From Rehmannia glutinosa (lineage: Eukaryota; Streptophyta; Magnoliopsida; Lamiales; Orobanchaceae), in contig CM071925.1 of the NCBI GenBank assembly GCA_016081115.2, forward strand, positions 11,078,441 to 11,142,440: 64,000 nt of DNA. The letters run 5' to 3'. The notes beneath the pieces are model-generated. The model searched no databases and was not told where the DNA came from. It saw only the letters and a list, made by a program, of their open reading frames with translations. This document shows positions 1 to 11,500 of the stretch, piece by piece. Positions within the stretch are counted from its first letter, which is position 1, and every line of letters starts with the position of its first letter. The translations under genes were made by a program, and so were the position numbers.

Positions 1-2405
1 CGATTATCAATTTGTTGCTTTGTTGTTTTCATCTGTAAACATGCACGTAACCGGTAACACGGACACACAAATATGGTACAAGGTAGGATCTACTTTCTGT
101 TGAGAGCATTGCATGTGAGCCTTCCAATTTTCATGGCAGGTTGTTGGTTGCCTTATTTCTTTGATTCATTCAAGCATCTCGAGGACTGAGGATGGCAGTA
201 CCATATTCTTGGCATGTGATACAATTTTGAATTGCCTTTTAAAGGTATAACCTTTTTGCTACACTTTAATAATGAACATAAGGAAATCTAAGTAATGAAA
301 GTCACTTTCTGTTTTCTTTTATGAATAGAGAGAGCAAGTTCATTTTTCCTTGGACAATCCTAGTACTATCAAGCTTTTGCAGGCATTAGCACGCTGGGCA
401 GGTACGCTGTCTACTTTGATATCCCAAACAGTGCTGTTTTTTATGTTAAATTTCGGGGAAGGGCTGTCTATTTAATTGTTGCATTTTACTTTGCACATAT
501 TTTTTTCTTTGACCTCTGAGTTTTGAGGGAGGGATAGCAGGAGACAAGACAAGGCTTTCTAAAACCCCAAGGTAGGTTGGAGACAGGGTTAGCTTTATAA
601 CTCGCTAAAGCTGATCTACTCATATTGATGGAGTATCCTATCATAGATTACTGAATGAGTCTCCAAATTGGACACGAGATAGAAATAACCAGGATAGAGA
701 ATCATGATGAGTTGAGGAGACAGGAGAAATAATGAAGGGTTGTAGATGGAGCTGAATCTATTATGAATAAATGTTAACATATAAGCAGTAGGACATTTGG
801 AAAGTGCTCTGATTGGTGGTAGGCATGCATAAAACATTATTAGGAAGAAAAAGGGAGCATTCATGTCATAATGTGTTGAACTTGGTTTACGCCGTTCTGA
901 ATTATATTGGTTGCATGCAGTCTACTTTTAGTTAGACACTCTTTACATTAAGATTTTATTTCTTCCTCATGGGCATCAATTGAAGTCTCTGTCTAAGCAG
1001 AAAAACAGACTTTCTGAGGGAGCTGACATATAACTAATGAAAAAAAAAAATGATTGCCCTGCCACTGGGTTAGAATTTCTAATGAGATTTGGCATATTGT
1101 TTGAATATTAATACACAATGAAGAACAGGGGAAGTCGTATGAGTGACAGAGGGATTAGGTCTTTATGCACCTTCAGATATTCACAAGCAATCAAACATGT
1201 TTTTGTCAATTCCATCACTGTTCTAGTTATGCACAAATGTCTTCTCTGCCGTGAAGTCTGTTTCATCTGCGATTTCTGAGGAAAAAATTGGAAATTATTA
1301 GTTGTATCATCTTTGCACGTGATGAAGATGCTAACTCCTGAGTTTGGAGTGATGGTGCGCAGTGCGCTTTGTGCTCTTCTGCCTTTGTTCGTCCCCCAGT
1401 TTTGCTGAACCACATGCCAATTTTGTTTATTTTCTTTTGTTGAACCACATGCTAATGTTGCGTACAAATAGATCACATGCCTCAATTTTCCTTCCAGTTG
1501 TTTTGTTTCCTTGTGGAAAGTCATTGGATTTCTGCCATGATTATGCAGAGGGGGCAAGTGACCCATCTGTTATTATGATGGCATCAAGCATATGCTCATT
1601 AATACTTGATTCAACATCCGAGGAAGCTCTTCTACGCCATCCAGATTTTAACACTGATAATCTGATTGCTCTCTCACTGCTCATGAAGAGAAGCTTGGTT
1701 AGCAGTGGTCAGGTAATTCTGTGGTGCCAATTATCTATCTCGTTCTGATATATTCTTTGTTCTATTTGTGTGTTGAGTTGGGGAGTGGGAAATTTTAGAT
1801 GTTCATCTTACTCTTGATTCAATGTTCTTTCTTTCTTTTTTTTTTTTCTTTTTAAAAAAAAAGGTTGGGTGGTAGCATTTTTCTGAACTGATATTAGGCA
1901 GAACGGATTTCAGCTGCATCCGTTCGTGTCTCCATTTTTGGTTAATTATGCTTCAGACTAGTATACGGTATGAGTACCCCTGTTGTGTAGATGAAGAGTT
2001 TTTGTTCACATTAGTACTTCTAAACTGTTTAATTATGTCTAGAGGCATCAAAGTGATTAAGTTGTTATATTAAATAAATACCAATCTAGAAAGGTTGCTC
2101 GCCACCTTGTGGGCTGCCTCTTCTCATTTAATGCAACAAATATAAAACACTTTTGTTGGATAGTGACAGTTTTTGGTTTCGAAAATACAAACAGGATCTG
2201 ATGTCTGATGATACCAATTTGGAGGCTGATCTTTATCAGATAGTTAGCTCAGGTAGTAAGTGGTTCATTCTTTTATGGATCGGTTTGCTGTCTGAATTCA
2301 GTTCAAATGTGGTTTTTACGGAATAATAATATGATAAAATTGGATGCAGGATATTCTTCCTGGGCAGATCGGTTTCCCCACATCAAAGAAGTGGTTGAGA
2401 GATGA
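1..2405 (+). CDS. 3' part of a helical-repeat (ARM-like) protein gene, possibly neurochondrin family; truncated by window start
   Basis: Six exons join in frame with GT-AG borders: about 2-82, 140-244, 329-401, 1498-1712, 2195-2252 and 2350-2405, ending at TGA. Together they encode about 165 residues, mostly Leu/Ile/Ala-rich amphipathic helices. Recognisable pieces are GNTDTQIWYK at the end of the first exon, IFLACDTILNCLLK in the second, SDPSVIMMASSICSLILD in the fourth, and the C-terminus WADRFPHIKEVVER. The first exon is open to the window edge, so the N-terminus lies outside. The helical pattern fits an armadillo/HEAT-type scaffold. From memory it resembles the C-terminus of plant neurochondrin-family proteins, but I cannot verify that, and another ARM-like regulator is possible. 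Gene structure is well supported; the name is weak. Confidence 0.7.
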
Positions 2406-4300
2406 GCCAAAACCTCTCAGATGATCATGTTTTATCAGAACAGTTTGGTTGACACTCGTGCATCCATGTTGGCTTAGTCAGTGAACCTTGAAAACGATAA
2501 AAATCTGACCTCCATGAACCCTTGGATCTTAAATTTTGAAATGAGATGTTTTCTGATGATGGTATTTGTTTTGTTGTTGTAGCCTTTTTGTTTTCTTCTG
2601 TCTCGTCCTCTTTTCAAATGGTTTTTGCTTTTAGCCTTGTACACAGTACTTGTATATTCGTCCTTTTAAGCGTGTATACTAGCAAAAATTGCTGATTTAT
2701 AGGTTGAAAGCTGATTCTATTGCGGGTGGATCTCTTTTATGCTAATAATTTACTGTCTTTGAGAAGCTTATATTTCATTATAGGAGTGTACAGTAACTCA
2801 TTAAGGATGTATGTCGCATACTTTTGTAATTTCAAACGAATATTAAAGACTAGTGTGAGTCTAGTTAAATGGTTTACATTCTCAGATTTTGAGGTATTGG
2901 GTTTCAATTTTATCATGTGTGAGCAGTTGATTGTTGATAGTTTTCTAGTTGATTGTAGATAGTTGTCTTGTAAAATTATCTATTGATGGTTAACATTGAT
3001 TTTAAATTATCGATTGATGGTTTAGATTCATTTAGTTGATATAAATGTAATGATTCTTTTGTATGTAAAAATGTGAATGCATGAACTAAAAGAAGATAAA
3101 GATGTTTTGAAGGGAATTAGATGGCGATTGGATATGATATAGATTTTATTTTCGTTCTTGGAGAATTTTTTTGACTAAAAATGTGATTGTTTATGAAAAT
3201 TTTCGAAAAAGATATTATTCTCTCACTTTTACTTTTTCTTATTTTTTTCTCTCACCAATTACATCTTTTTCACAAAAACTAATCATTATTATACATTCTT
3301 CCACAAATTTCACTATTCACTCACTCAATTTCTAACTACTAATCATATCCAATTTTTATTTTACTATTTTTAAATCAAATTAATTTTCATCATTATTTTT
3401 CATCTCAAAATCACATTATCAAAGTTCATATTTTTCCTTCTAATTTTTTTTTTTTTACCACTATTCTCTATTTATATTTAATTGCTCCTTATAGCTCCAT
3501 GGTTTATATATATATTTTGTGATGGCAATGCACATATTAGCGTAGTTAGTTTTGTGTGCGTGTGTTTTTTTAGGAGAAACTTGCAGTTATTACTGCACTC
3601 TAATTCAATAGGTTGCAAATCACCACAGTAATATAATGGAAGCAAACATTGCCCAAATTAGGGTTGAATATGCCAATCAATAATGCATCTTCCCCTCAAA
3701 AAAAAAAAAAATAATGCATCTTGATTTGACAATGGACCAAGTCTCCTTGTTTCTTATAAAAAGGCACAAGTTGATAAATTATTTATAATGAGAGCATAAA
3801 AGGATGATAATAATTAGTTAGCGGGAGCTGTTAGAGAGTAGAGTAGCCTAATTTCTATATTCTAAAATCTCATCTAACCCCTCGATTAGTTTTTACCAAC
3901 TTGCGCTAGATTTTTCTTGTCCGTCTATATTTTACTTCTGATTAGGTTCCGTCTAATCCCTCTTAGGTCTCGCCTAAACGCTAAACCTAGTCTGTCGCCG
4001 GACTAGCCCCTAACGTTTTTTAGAACGTTGCCTAATTTTGGTTTATTATAAACTGTTCTTTTATCTATCCATCTCAAACTTGTTTGTTATAAACCCTGTT
4101 CATTTCCATTTTCTGGATCAGTATTATTATCACCCAATCAGTCAACTCTTAGCAATAATTACTCTATAAAAATAATTAATTCAATTTTCTTACCATTAGT
4201 CCATCAACCAGCCACCGCTGACCAAATTATATATGTAACCAGAACTCCAACTCTTCCACCACCACCACAACCACCGCCACCGCCACCGCCACCGCCACAA
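2406..4300. other. Intergenic: 3' UTR of upstream gene, AT-rich repeat DNA, HPAT promoter and 5' UTR
   Basis: No coding exon is visible. About 3100-3430 is AT-rich and reads like a degenerate MITE ending in a TGATTTTGAGATG-type sequence on the minus strand. 3940-4035 contains short G/C-rich words (CGCCTAAACGCTAAACC, TCGCCGGACTAGCCC) seen in dispersed plant repeats. 4258-4300, just before the HPAT ATG, is a run of ACC/CCG triplets typical of a plant 5' leader. Confidence 0.5.
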
Positions 4301-7300
4301 ATGGGCTGTGGGAATTTGTTCTTCACTCTGGTAATCACCTTTTCAGCGGCGCTCATCACATACAACATTATCATTTCAGCAAATGCCTCTCTCAAGCAAG
4401 ATTTCCCTTCAAACCCCTCTTCTTCTTCATTCTCTGTTGTTGACCCCATCATCAAATTGCCATCATCATCAATCTCCAAGAAGAGCAAGCGGCTTTTCCA
4501 TACTGCCGTTACTGCTTCCGACTCGATCTACAACACGTGGCAGTGCAGGGTGATGTATTACTGGTTCAAGCAACAGAAGAAAAATAACCCAGATTCTGAG
4601 ATGGGGGGTTTCACTAGAATTCTGCATTCGGGTCAGCCCGACAGATTCATGGATGAGATCCCCACTTTTGTTGCCCAGCCCTTACCCGATGGAATGGACC
4701 AGGTTTCTTTTCTTTTTAATAATAATAATACATTTTTGTCTTTCTTTTTTGTGTTCTCAATTCTCATATTTGATGTTCAGTCCCTTGATGACTTTAGTGG
4801 AAAATCGAAATTCTGCCGTCCTTTTTTTTTTTTTTTCTTTTTCTTACTTTGATCAGTGTGAATATTGGGGGTGTGTTTTGTTTTCTCTTGTTATTAATTG
4901 TGCATTTGCTTGTTGGTTTTATAAATTGGAATGGCAATGCGGAGTGTAAACTTGGGTTTTTGAGTTGGTTTTGGCCATATTGTTAAGAGTAAATACCTCT
5001 TTAAGTTTTTGGAGAAAGAGAATTGAAAGCACAGATTGATTCCGTGTGATTCGCCCGGCCACGCTCTTGTATTGCGTGTTTTTCGGTTTTATCTATACTA
5101 CATCTGGAGGAATACTCCATGTCAATAACTACCTAGATTTATTATGGATGTACACAAATTCACAAACAATCACACACACTAAGTGTATATTGTGTGCAAA
5201 TATACGGCAAATACTATACTTGGTGTATTCTTCTAGGAGTAGCATCTATTAGACCATGTTCTTTTAAACATTGTTGATATGCATTTGGATCCAACTTGAA
5301 CTTTTGGCATGAAGAAACATCTTGTTTCTCAGACGATAATCACGGTCAATGATCATCACAACTTAGAATAGTAATTTTTGGTCCTTCTTCAGAGCTGATT
5401 CACCTTACATCTTGTGTTATTCCAGGGATACATTGTCCTAAACAGACCCTGGGCATTTGTGCAGTGGCTTCAGCAAGCAGATATTGAAGAAGAGTACGAA
5501 ACACTATTCCCTGGATTCTTTATTATACGTTATCTTGATAATTTTGATGTTCTTATCATTTTCTGCTATTACTTTCTTCTATGTAGCTACATATTGATGT
5601 CTGAGCCAGATCACATTCTGGTCAAGCCCATTCCAAACTTATCAAGAGACGGCCTTGGTGCTGCGTTCCTTTCTTTTACATTGAGCCTAAGAAATATGAG
5701 ACTGTGTTGCGCAAGTTTTTCCCGAGGAAAATGGACCAGTAACTAAAATTGATCCAATTGGAAATTCCCCTGTAATTGTAGGAAAGGTAACTGTATATTA
5801 TAAAAAGATTATCTTTCTTGAATTCCGTAAGGCCTTGGCAATTTATATTTTACCAAATTATATCAGGATGCTCTAAAAAGATAGCTCCCACTTGGATGAA
5901 TGTTTCTTTAGCAATGAAAAAGGATCCTGAAGCAGATAAAGCATTTGGATGGGTACTTGAGATGTAAGCTACATGCATCTCTTAGACTCACAGTTGCATA
6001 CTGTTTGGCGTTTCTAAGTCAACTAAGTTTTCTTTTTGCAAATGTAGGTATGCATATGCTGTTGCATCAGCGTTGCATGGAGTGGGTAACATCTTGTACA
6101 AGGAATTCATGATTCAGGTTAGGGTAATTTTGCTGTTATTGTTTGTTGAATTATTTTGTGCGAGTCGATATATTTCCTTAAACAGTAAATCTTTCTAAAT
6201 AGATAGCTAAGTTATTTGTGGTACATGTCATAATGATGTCATTTTCATTTATCTTTTCTGCACTTGTGCATCCAAAGAATATCACTCCTCTTCAAGGCTC
6301 TCCCATCCAATTCTTAGTAAGATAAAGCTCTAGAATGAATGAGCTGGCATGTATCCTAATCCAGAAAAAGTCGAGTTATGGTATATAATAAATCCGACAG
6401 TTAATTACGCGTATACTGTATGGACAATAAGCTCTAATAATCTTGGGACATGTTTTTGAAGAATATATTTTTGTTGAGAATCACTTTTTTTTAGCAAACA
6501 CTCCTCTAGTCATGATTGGCATCAGTGAGGATAAACTTCTAGAAGCATCAATTAATAATAGGGATAATTAAAAAAAACTGATGTTTCAGCTAATAAAAAA
6601 AAAACCCAGAGGTTTTTAAAATTGCAAAAACTCCCTTGAGGTTTGATCCGTCTTATATTTTCCCCCTTCATAAAAAAAATATTTCAAACCCCCTGAAATT
6701 TGTAAAATTATTTCAATTACCCTCTTAAATTTTGAAACATCTTTTTTTTTTTTTTTTTTAATTAAGCCAAACCTCAGGGTTTGTTTATAATTAGTTAAAT
6801 CTCCAAACTCTCAGTTTGCCTGTTTTGTAATTATCAAAATATTAAGGAGTTGAAAATTTGTCCTACTTTCACATTTACAACAGTGATAGATTTGTGCAAA
6901 TAATGACTTAAAAGTTCTCTTCCCATCTGACTCCCACCTTTTAGATAACCTCTCATTTGGCTCTGAGAATGTTGGGTTTAAATTGTCTTGCAGTAGATAA
7001 TGTGATGCATGTAGTAGATGCTGCTAGTCATATAATGGATGACCTAATAGTTGCATATCTTTTGAACTTCCTACAGCCTCCTTGGGATACCACAATCGGC
7101 AAGTCTTACATAATTCATTATACTTATGGATGCGACTACGATTTGCAGGTATATATATTACCATTATTATTATTATCATTGTGGTTCTTTTTAAACCAGT
7201 TTCAGGTCCTTTGTTGTTTCTACTTTTCCTTTGCCGTTGGGTTGGGGGATTGGGACTAGGAAAAAGCCTTTTCAACTACTTTGGTTTGGAATTTTATATA

Positions 7301-7927
7301 AGTCACACTTTCAGGGTAAGATGACTTATGGAAAGATTGGAGAGTGGAGATTTGACAAAAGATCATATGACAATACCTGGCCTCCCAGAAATCTTTCTTT
7401 GCCGCCTCCTGGTGTCCCGGAAAGTGTGGTATGTTCTAAATATCCCTAAATACATGCCTTTATTTTTTTGTCGTAACTTTGTAAATGGTGGAACTAGTGT
7501 TGGGTTGGGTTACCTGTAATTTTTTTTTAATTTTTTTGAGAAAAACAAAATCCTTATCAACTGACATGATCAAGAGTTTCCAGAGGTTTGGTACAATCCA
7601 CAACTTTTTTATGGCCTACTTGATTTAGAGTTTATGCCAGAACGTCCTGCTAATTTATATTACATGATCCCTTAAGCTGCCCTCATACTTTTTGTTGTGG
7701 TAATAAATAATATATAAACTGATTGTAGGGGATATAGGGCGGTTATATCTTCTGCTCTGACTGCATATCTATTATATTATGTGTGACTATATCTCTGTTG
7801 CAAGTAAAGATTGCTTTTCATGATTTTAATGGGAAAAAAATTTACATAAGAATTTCTGACATGGCAGGTTACATTGGTGACGATGGTGAATGAGGCCACT
7901 GCCAATATTCCAAACTGGGGTTCCTAA
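4301..7927 (+). CDS. HPAT: Hydroxyproline O-arabinosyltransferase (HPAT/RDN1-type, GT95)
   Basis: Known role of the family: Golgi type II membrane enzymes that add the first L-arabinofuranose to hydroxyproline in extensins and secreted CLE peptides; legume RDN1 is a member. Exons: 4301-4702, 5426-5493, 5587-5786, 5867-5963, 6048-6117, 7077-7148, 7315-7428, 7868-7927. The product is about 361 residues, the usual length. Residues 1-4 are MGCG, then a membrane anchor at about 5-27, then family blocks RLFHTAVTASDS, TWQCRVMYYWFK, GGFTRILHSG, RPWAFVQWLQQADI, YILMSEPDHI, APTWMNVSLAMKKDPEADK, YIIHYTYGCDYD and C-terminal ANIPNWGS. The start is the conserved MGCGN. Three one-base deletions break the frame: near 5669 and near 5720 in exon 3, and near 5877 in exon 4, all in C or A runs. 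Splice sites and every flanking codon remain conserved, so I read these as consensus errors rather than a pseudogene. Confidence 0.95.
6560..6800. mobile_element. MITE-like insertion in HPAT intron 5
   Basis: Begins with GGGATAATTA and contains GAGGTTTGATCCGTCTTAT, long A runs, and a reversed version of the same words (AGCCAAACCTCAGGG) toward the right end. The same outline recurs at 9019, 34779, 35214 and 35636. The right end is decayed, so borders are approximate. Confidence 0.5.
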
Positions 7928-8567
7928 AATCCAAGTCTCAACAGTGTTCAGAGGAAAACAATTGTCCCATTTATACTCACTTTTGTAGATGTTACCAACG
8001 AGGATACAAGGATCTTTCTCCTTGGAGCTCTAAAATGTTGAAGTCTTTGCAGAGCCTGAATGCATGCTGCAGAATGAAATGATTTTTCGGCTCAAATTTA
8101 CTTCTTTAAGTTGTATTTGGAATTATATGGCATAGTCTACTTACTACACACACATCAAGGGGATTGTGATCGTGGGATTTGTAAATCATGACGAAGAATA
8201 AAATCCTCTACATACACTGATACACAACCATTTTCCAAGAGTGAAAGTGAATAGGTAAAACCTGCAAAATGGTATTATCTTTCTTAATGAGAGTGCATTA
8301 TAATAGATTATTTAATAATTTTTATCTTTTACTTTGTGACTTGTGGAATCCTCCAAATACGTATTTAGGAATTTTGATTTTTCCCAATTTGCCTTGGCAA
8401 GAAATATTCAAGCAATAGAAGCAGGATAACCAGAAGCGCATGAACTTCCAATGTAGGTTACAAACCTGAAGTAATATATACATTCCATGCCAAAAAATAC
8501 TATCAAACACTTTTGAGATGGTTTCACAGGAGATTCTACTTACACAAAAGGAAAATGTGAGGGTCTC
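7928..8567. other. Convergent 3' flanks of HPAT and the SET-domain gene
   Basis: 641 bp separate the HPAT stop from the SET-gene stop on the opposite strand. The left part is AT-rich with AATAAA-like words (for example near 8198) and presumably holds both 3' UTRs. No additional gene is seen. Confidence 0.6.
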
Positions 8568-11500
8568 TCAGTTCAGATAACGCCTGCAATTCTTTGAATT
8601 ACAGTAGCAAGCAATTTTTTCACCTTCATCTTCATGGTTAAAATGGTAATCATAGGTTATCTCCTCTCCAGGGTATATGTCTCTTTGAGCAAAAAAGATA
8701 ACCTGTACATTTTACATCACTTAGTATTCCTTGAAAACCTTTTCAAAGACTGCTCACTACTGTTATGGAATAACATTCTAATCCAACAGGAATGAGGAAC
8801 ATTTTAATTGATAATTAGTTCAGTGACGTTCCAGTAAGAAATCGAGTTGTGTTTGAATGCAGTATTACCTTCTTATCATTCCTCACAGAGATGACTCTGG
8901 CAACACAGTTTGGCTGCTCAAAAGAGAGAAAAAAGAAAATGTAAGTCAGGCACCTTCAAATAGAGAGAATTTTTCAGAATTTTTTTTCGTTCACATCCAA
9001 TTAGATACATATATATTAGGGATAATTAGAAAAAAAAACCTGAGGTTCGGGCAAATTACAAAAAACTCCAAAGGTTTTTGAAAATTACAAAAAAAATCTT
9101 GAAGTTTGATCCCTTCTTACATTTTCCCCGTTCATAAGCAAAAAACATTTGAAAAACCCTCTTGATATCTATAGAAATCACAGTTACAAATTTAAGAGAT
9201 AATCAAACATGAGGGGATTTTTTGTAATTTTGAAACATTTCTGGATTTTTTTTATAGTTAGCCCAAACCTTGGTTTTTTCTTTCCTTTTTGGTAATTAAT
9301 CCCATATATTAATTTGACAATAGGGCAACATTTAGTTTTTCACAGCATTAACTGGGGAAGGCAAAAATATTTCTCGACTACATAGTTACCTGACATGAAT
9401 GGTTCACAAATCGGGCAATCCCACCCTTGCGAGTAGCATCAATTATGTGTTCTTTATCTATCCTGAAGAAATAGCATGCACTCTTATGCTGTAACTTCTT
9501 TCCTGAGTGATATTCGTTCTCTCTTCTGTCTGCCACGCGAGCCCCACTATCTCACCTACATACTCAACAACCTAGGAAGAGAACAACAAATATTGAGTTT
9601 CAAATCCTGATTTTTTTTTTTTTTTAAACTAGGAAATACCACTAGATCATACCATTGCTCCACGAGATATGAAATGAGATGTGTAGAGACCTAGAGCATG
9701 TATGCCTGATTTATACACCACCAAATGCTTCCAACCTTTGGACTGCTTATAGCGAGCGTATGCCTTCTGCAATAAGAGAAATGGATAACATTATATCAGC
9801 AGCTATAAGACCAGAAACATCCTTATGACACTAGTGTCTGCTTGGTAGATACTAAACAAATCTACCCGACAGTCAGAATCGACAATAGAACTTGAGAGCT
9901 TTGGACGCCCTTTCCTCTGCGGCTTCTGTCGATGAATGTGCAGCCAGGCATTTAGCTGCTCTTGTGGAACAAGGCAACCAGCATTTCCATTTGCATCTCG
10001 AGGGTTATTATGCAAAAAGCCTTCTCTTTTTCGACCCTTGTAACCCTAATGCGTAAAGCATTAAACATTAGAGAGAAAAACTTAGTATATAAGAAGCAAT
10101 AGATCAGCAGATTTCATTAACTGAATACCTCTGTTCGAGCACAGGTCATGAACTTTTCTCCAGGTTGAAGACTTTCACTGTCACCTTCAGGCATAAACAT
10201 GTGGGATGTAGCATGGAGCACACATCTTCCATGAAAGCTGACACTCTCATTACGAACAGCTTCACCCTCACTTTGGAGCCCCTATTTGAACCGAACTGAG
10301 TTAATTTGCATTTTAAGGCATTATAAACCAAATAATTTTCCATCCAGTTCCATCAGTAAACAAACACCAACACAACTTCAATCATCAGGAACTGGAAACG
10401 AATAAATATTCAATTCAACTTTATCAAAAATCAAATTTTCTCCTGTTGCCACTGGAGATTTAAGTTCTTTTACGTATAATGAGAAAGGTCAAAGAGACAA
10501 AACGGAACTTGTAACAAATGCTAAGCTTTTTATGGAAATCCCTCCTGGTGCTCAATCAAGCAAACTATTTTAAGGAATTCACAATCAGTTTCCCCGAACT
10601 GTAGAGACTCCTAAAACATTGAAAGGAAAAATATTAAGTTTATATCACGCCTCACAATTTGTAAGGAAGTTTTCTTTCTTTCAAATTCATTTATAAGTCA
10701 TTTGCTTAAGTTTGTTCTGATTTGAAATTTTGATGAATGAAGGTAACTTCAGAAAAACAACACAAAGGACATCCTTAGTGGGATAGGAGTATTACATAAT
10801 TCATGCATATTGCCCTTGGGTCAAAAATTATGTGAACATAATCAATTAATCAGTGAGAATACAACATCATACAACATCGAGCAATCTTCAGAAAATGAAA
10901 CTTTGATCCCAGGTGGGCAACAGTAGGGCGATTTCTGGCACATTTGCTGAAAACTGAAGATGCAGCTCAGGGAGTGGGGGGAGTCAGATCGCATTATCGC
11001 AAATTCTCTCATGATAAATATAAAGAAAATAAAAAATCTGCCATCTATTTCAAATAAGTGCCGCATGTAGACTCGTGGATGTGCAACACCCTTGCAACTG
11101 ATAATAACTGTCCAATACCGGTGAGTATCCCGGAGCATAATTCATGTCCAGTAGTTACACTTTCTCAGGTCTAGCTCTTGCACTGAATGTTTTCACCTGA
11201 ACTAAATAACATCTCGAGTTGCTATTATTTGATGTTATTTTGAGCTGCTAATTTCCCCTTTTGTTGTTTATACTATTTTACTTAGTTTCACTTGCAACAA
11301 ATCCACCTCATTAAACATTCCAAGGGGTAGGTAGTCAGAGGAGTTGCATGTCAAGAAAATTTGTCAAGTTATTCACCAAATTTGTTTTACGGTTCTAACA
11401 GTGTTCTCAATTCTTCCCAGAAGTTTACAATATCATGAGTTTTGGTACTCTAGAAATGAGAAAGCAAAGCCTGATGCACCTCTATATTGCATGCTTGGCA

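Noticed and set aside
4204..4488. Gly-rich minus-strand ORF
   Set aside because: Shadow of the ACC/CCG leader and first exon of HPAT.
4301..7927. HPAT as a pseudogene
   Set aside because: Only three one-base deletions in homopolymers; all splice sites, the start, the stop and residues on both sides are conserved. Sequence error is the simpler reading.
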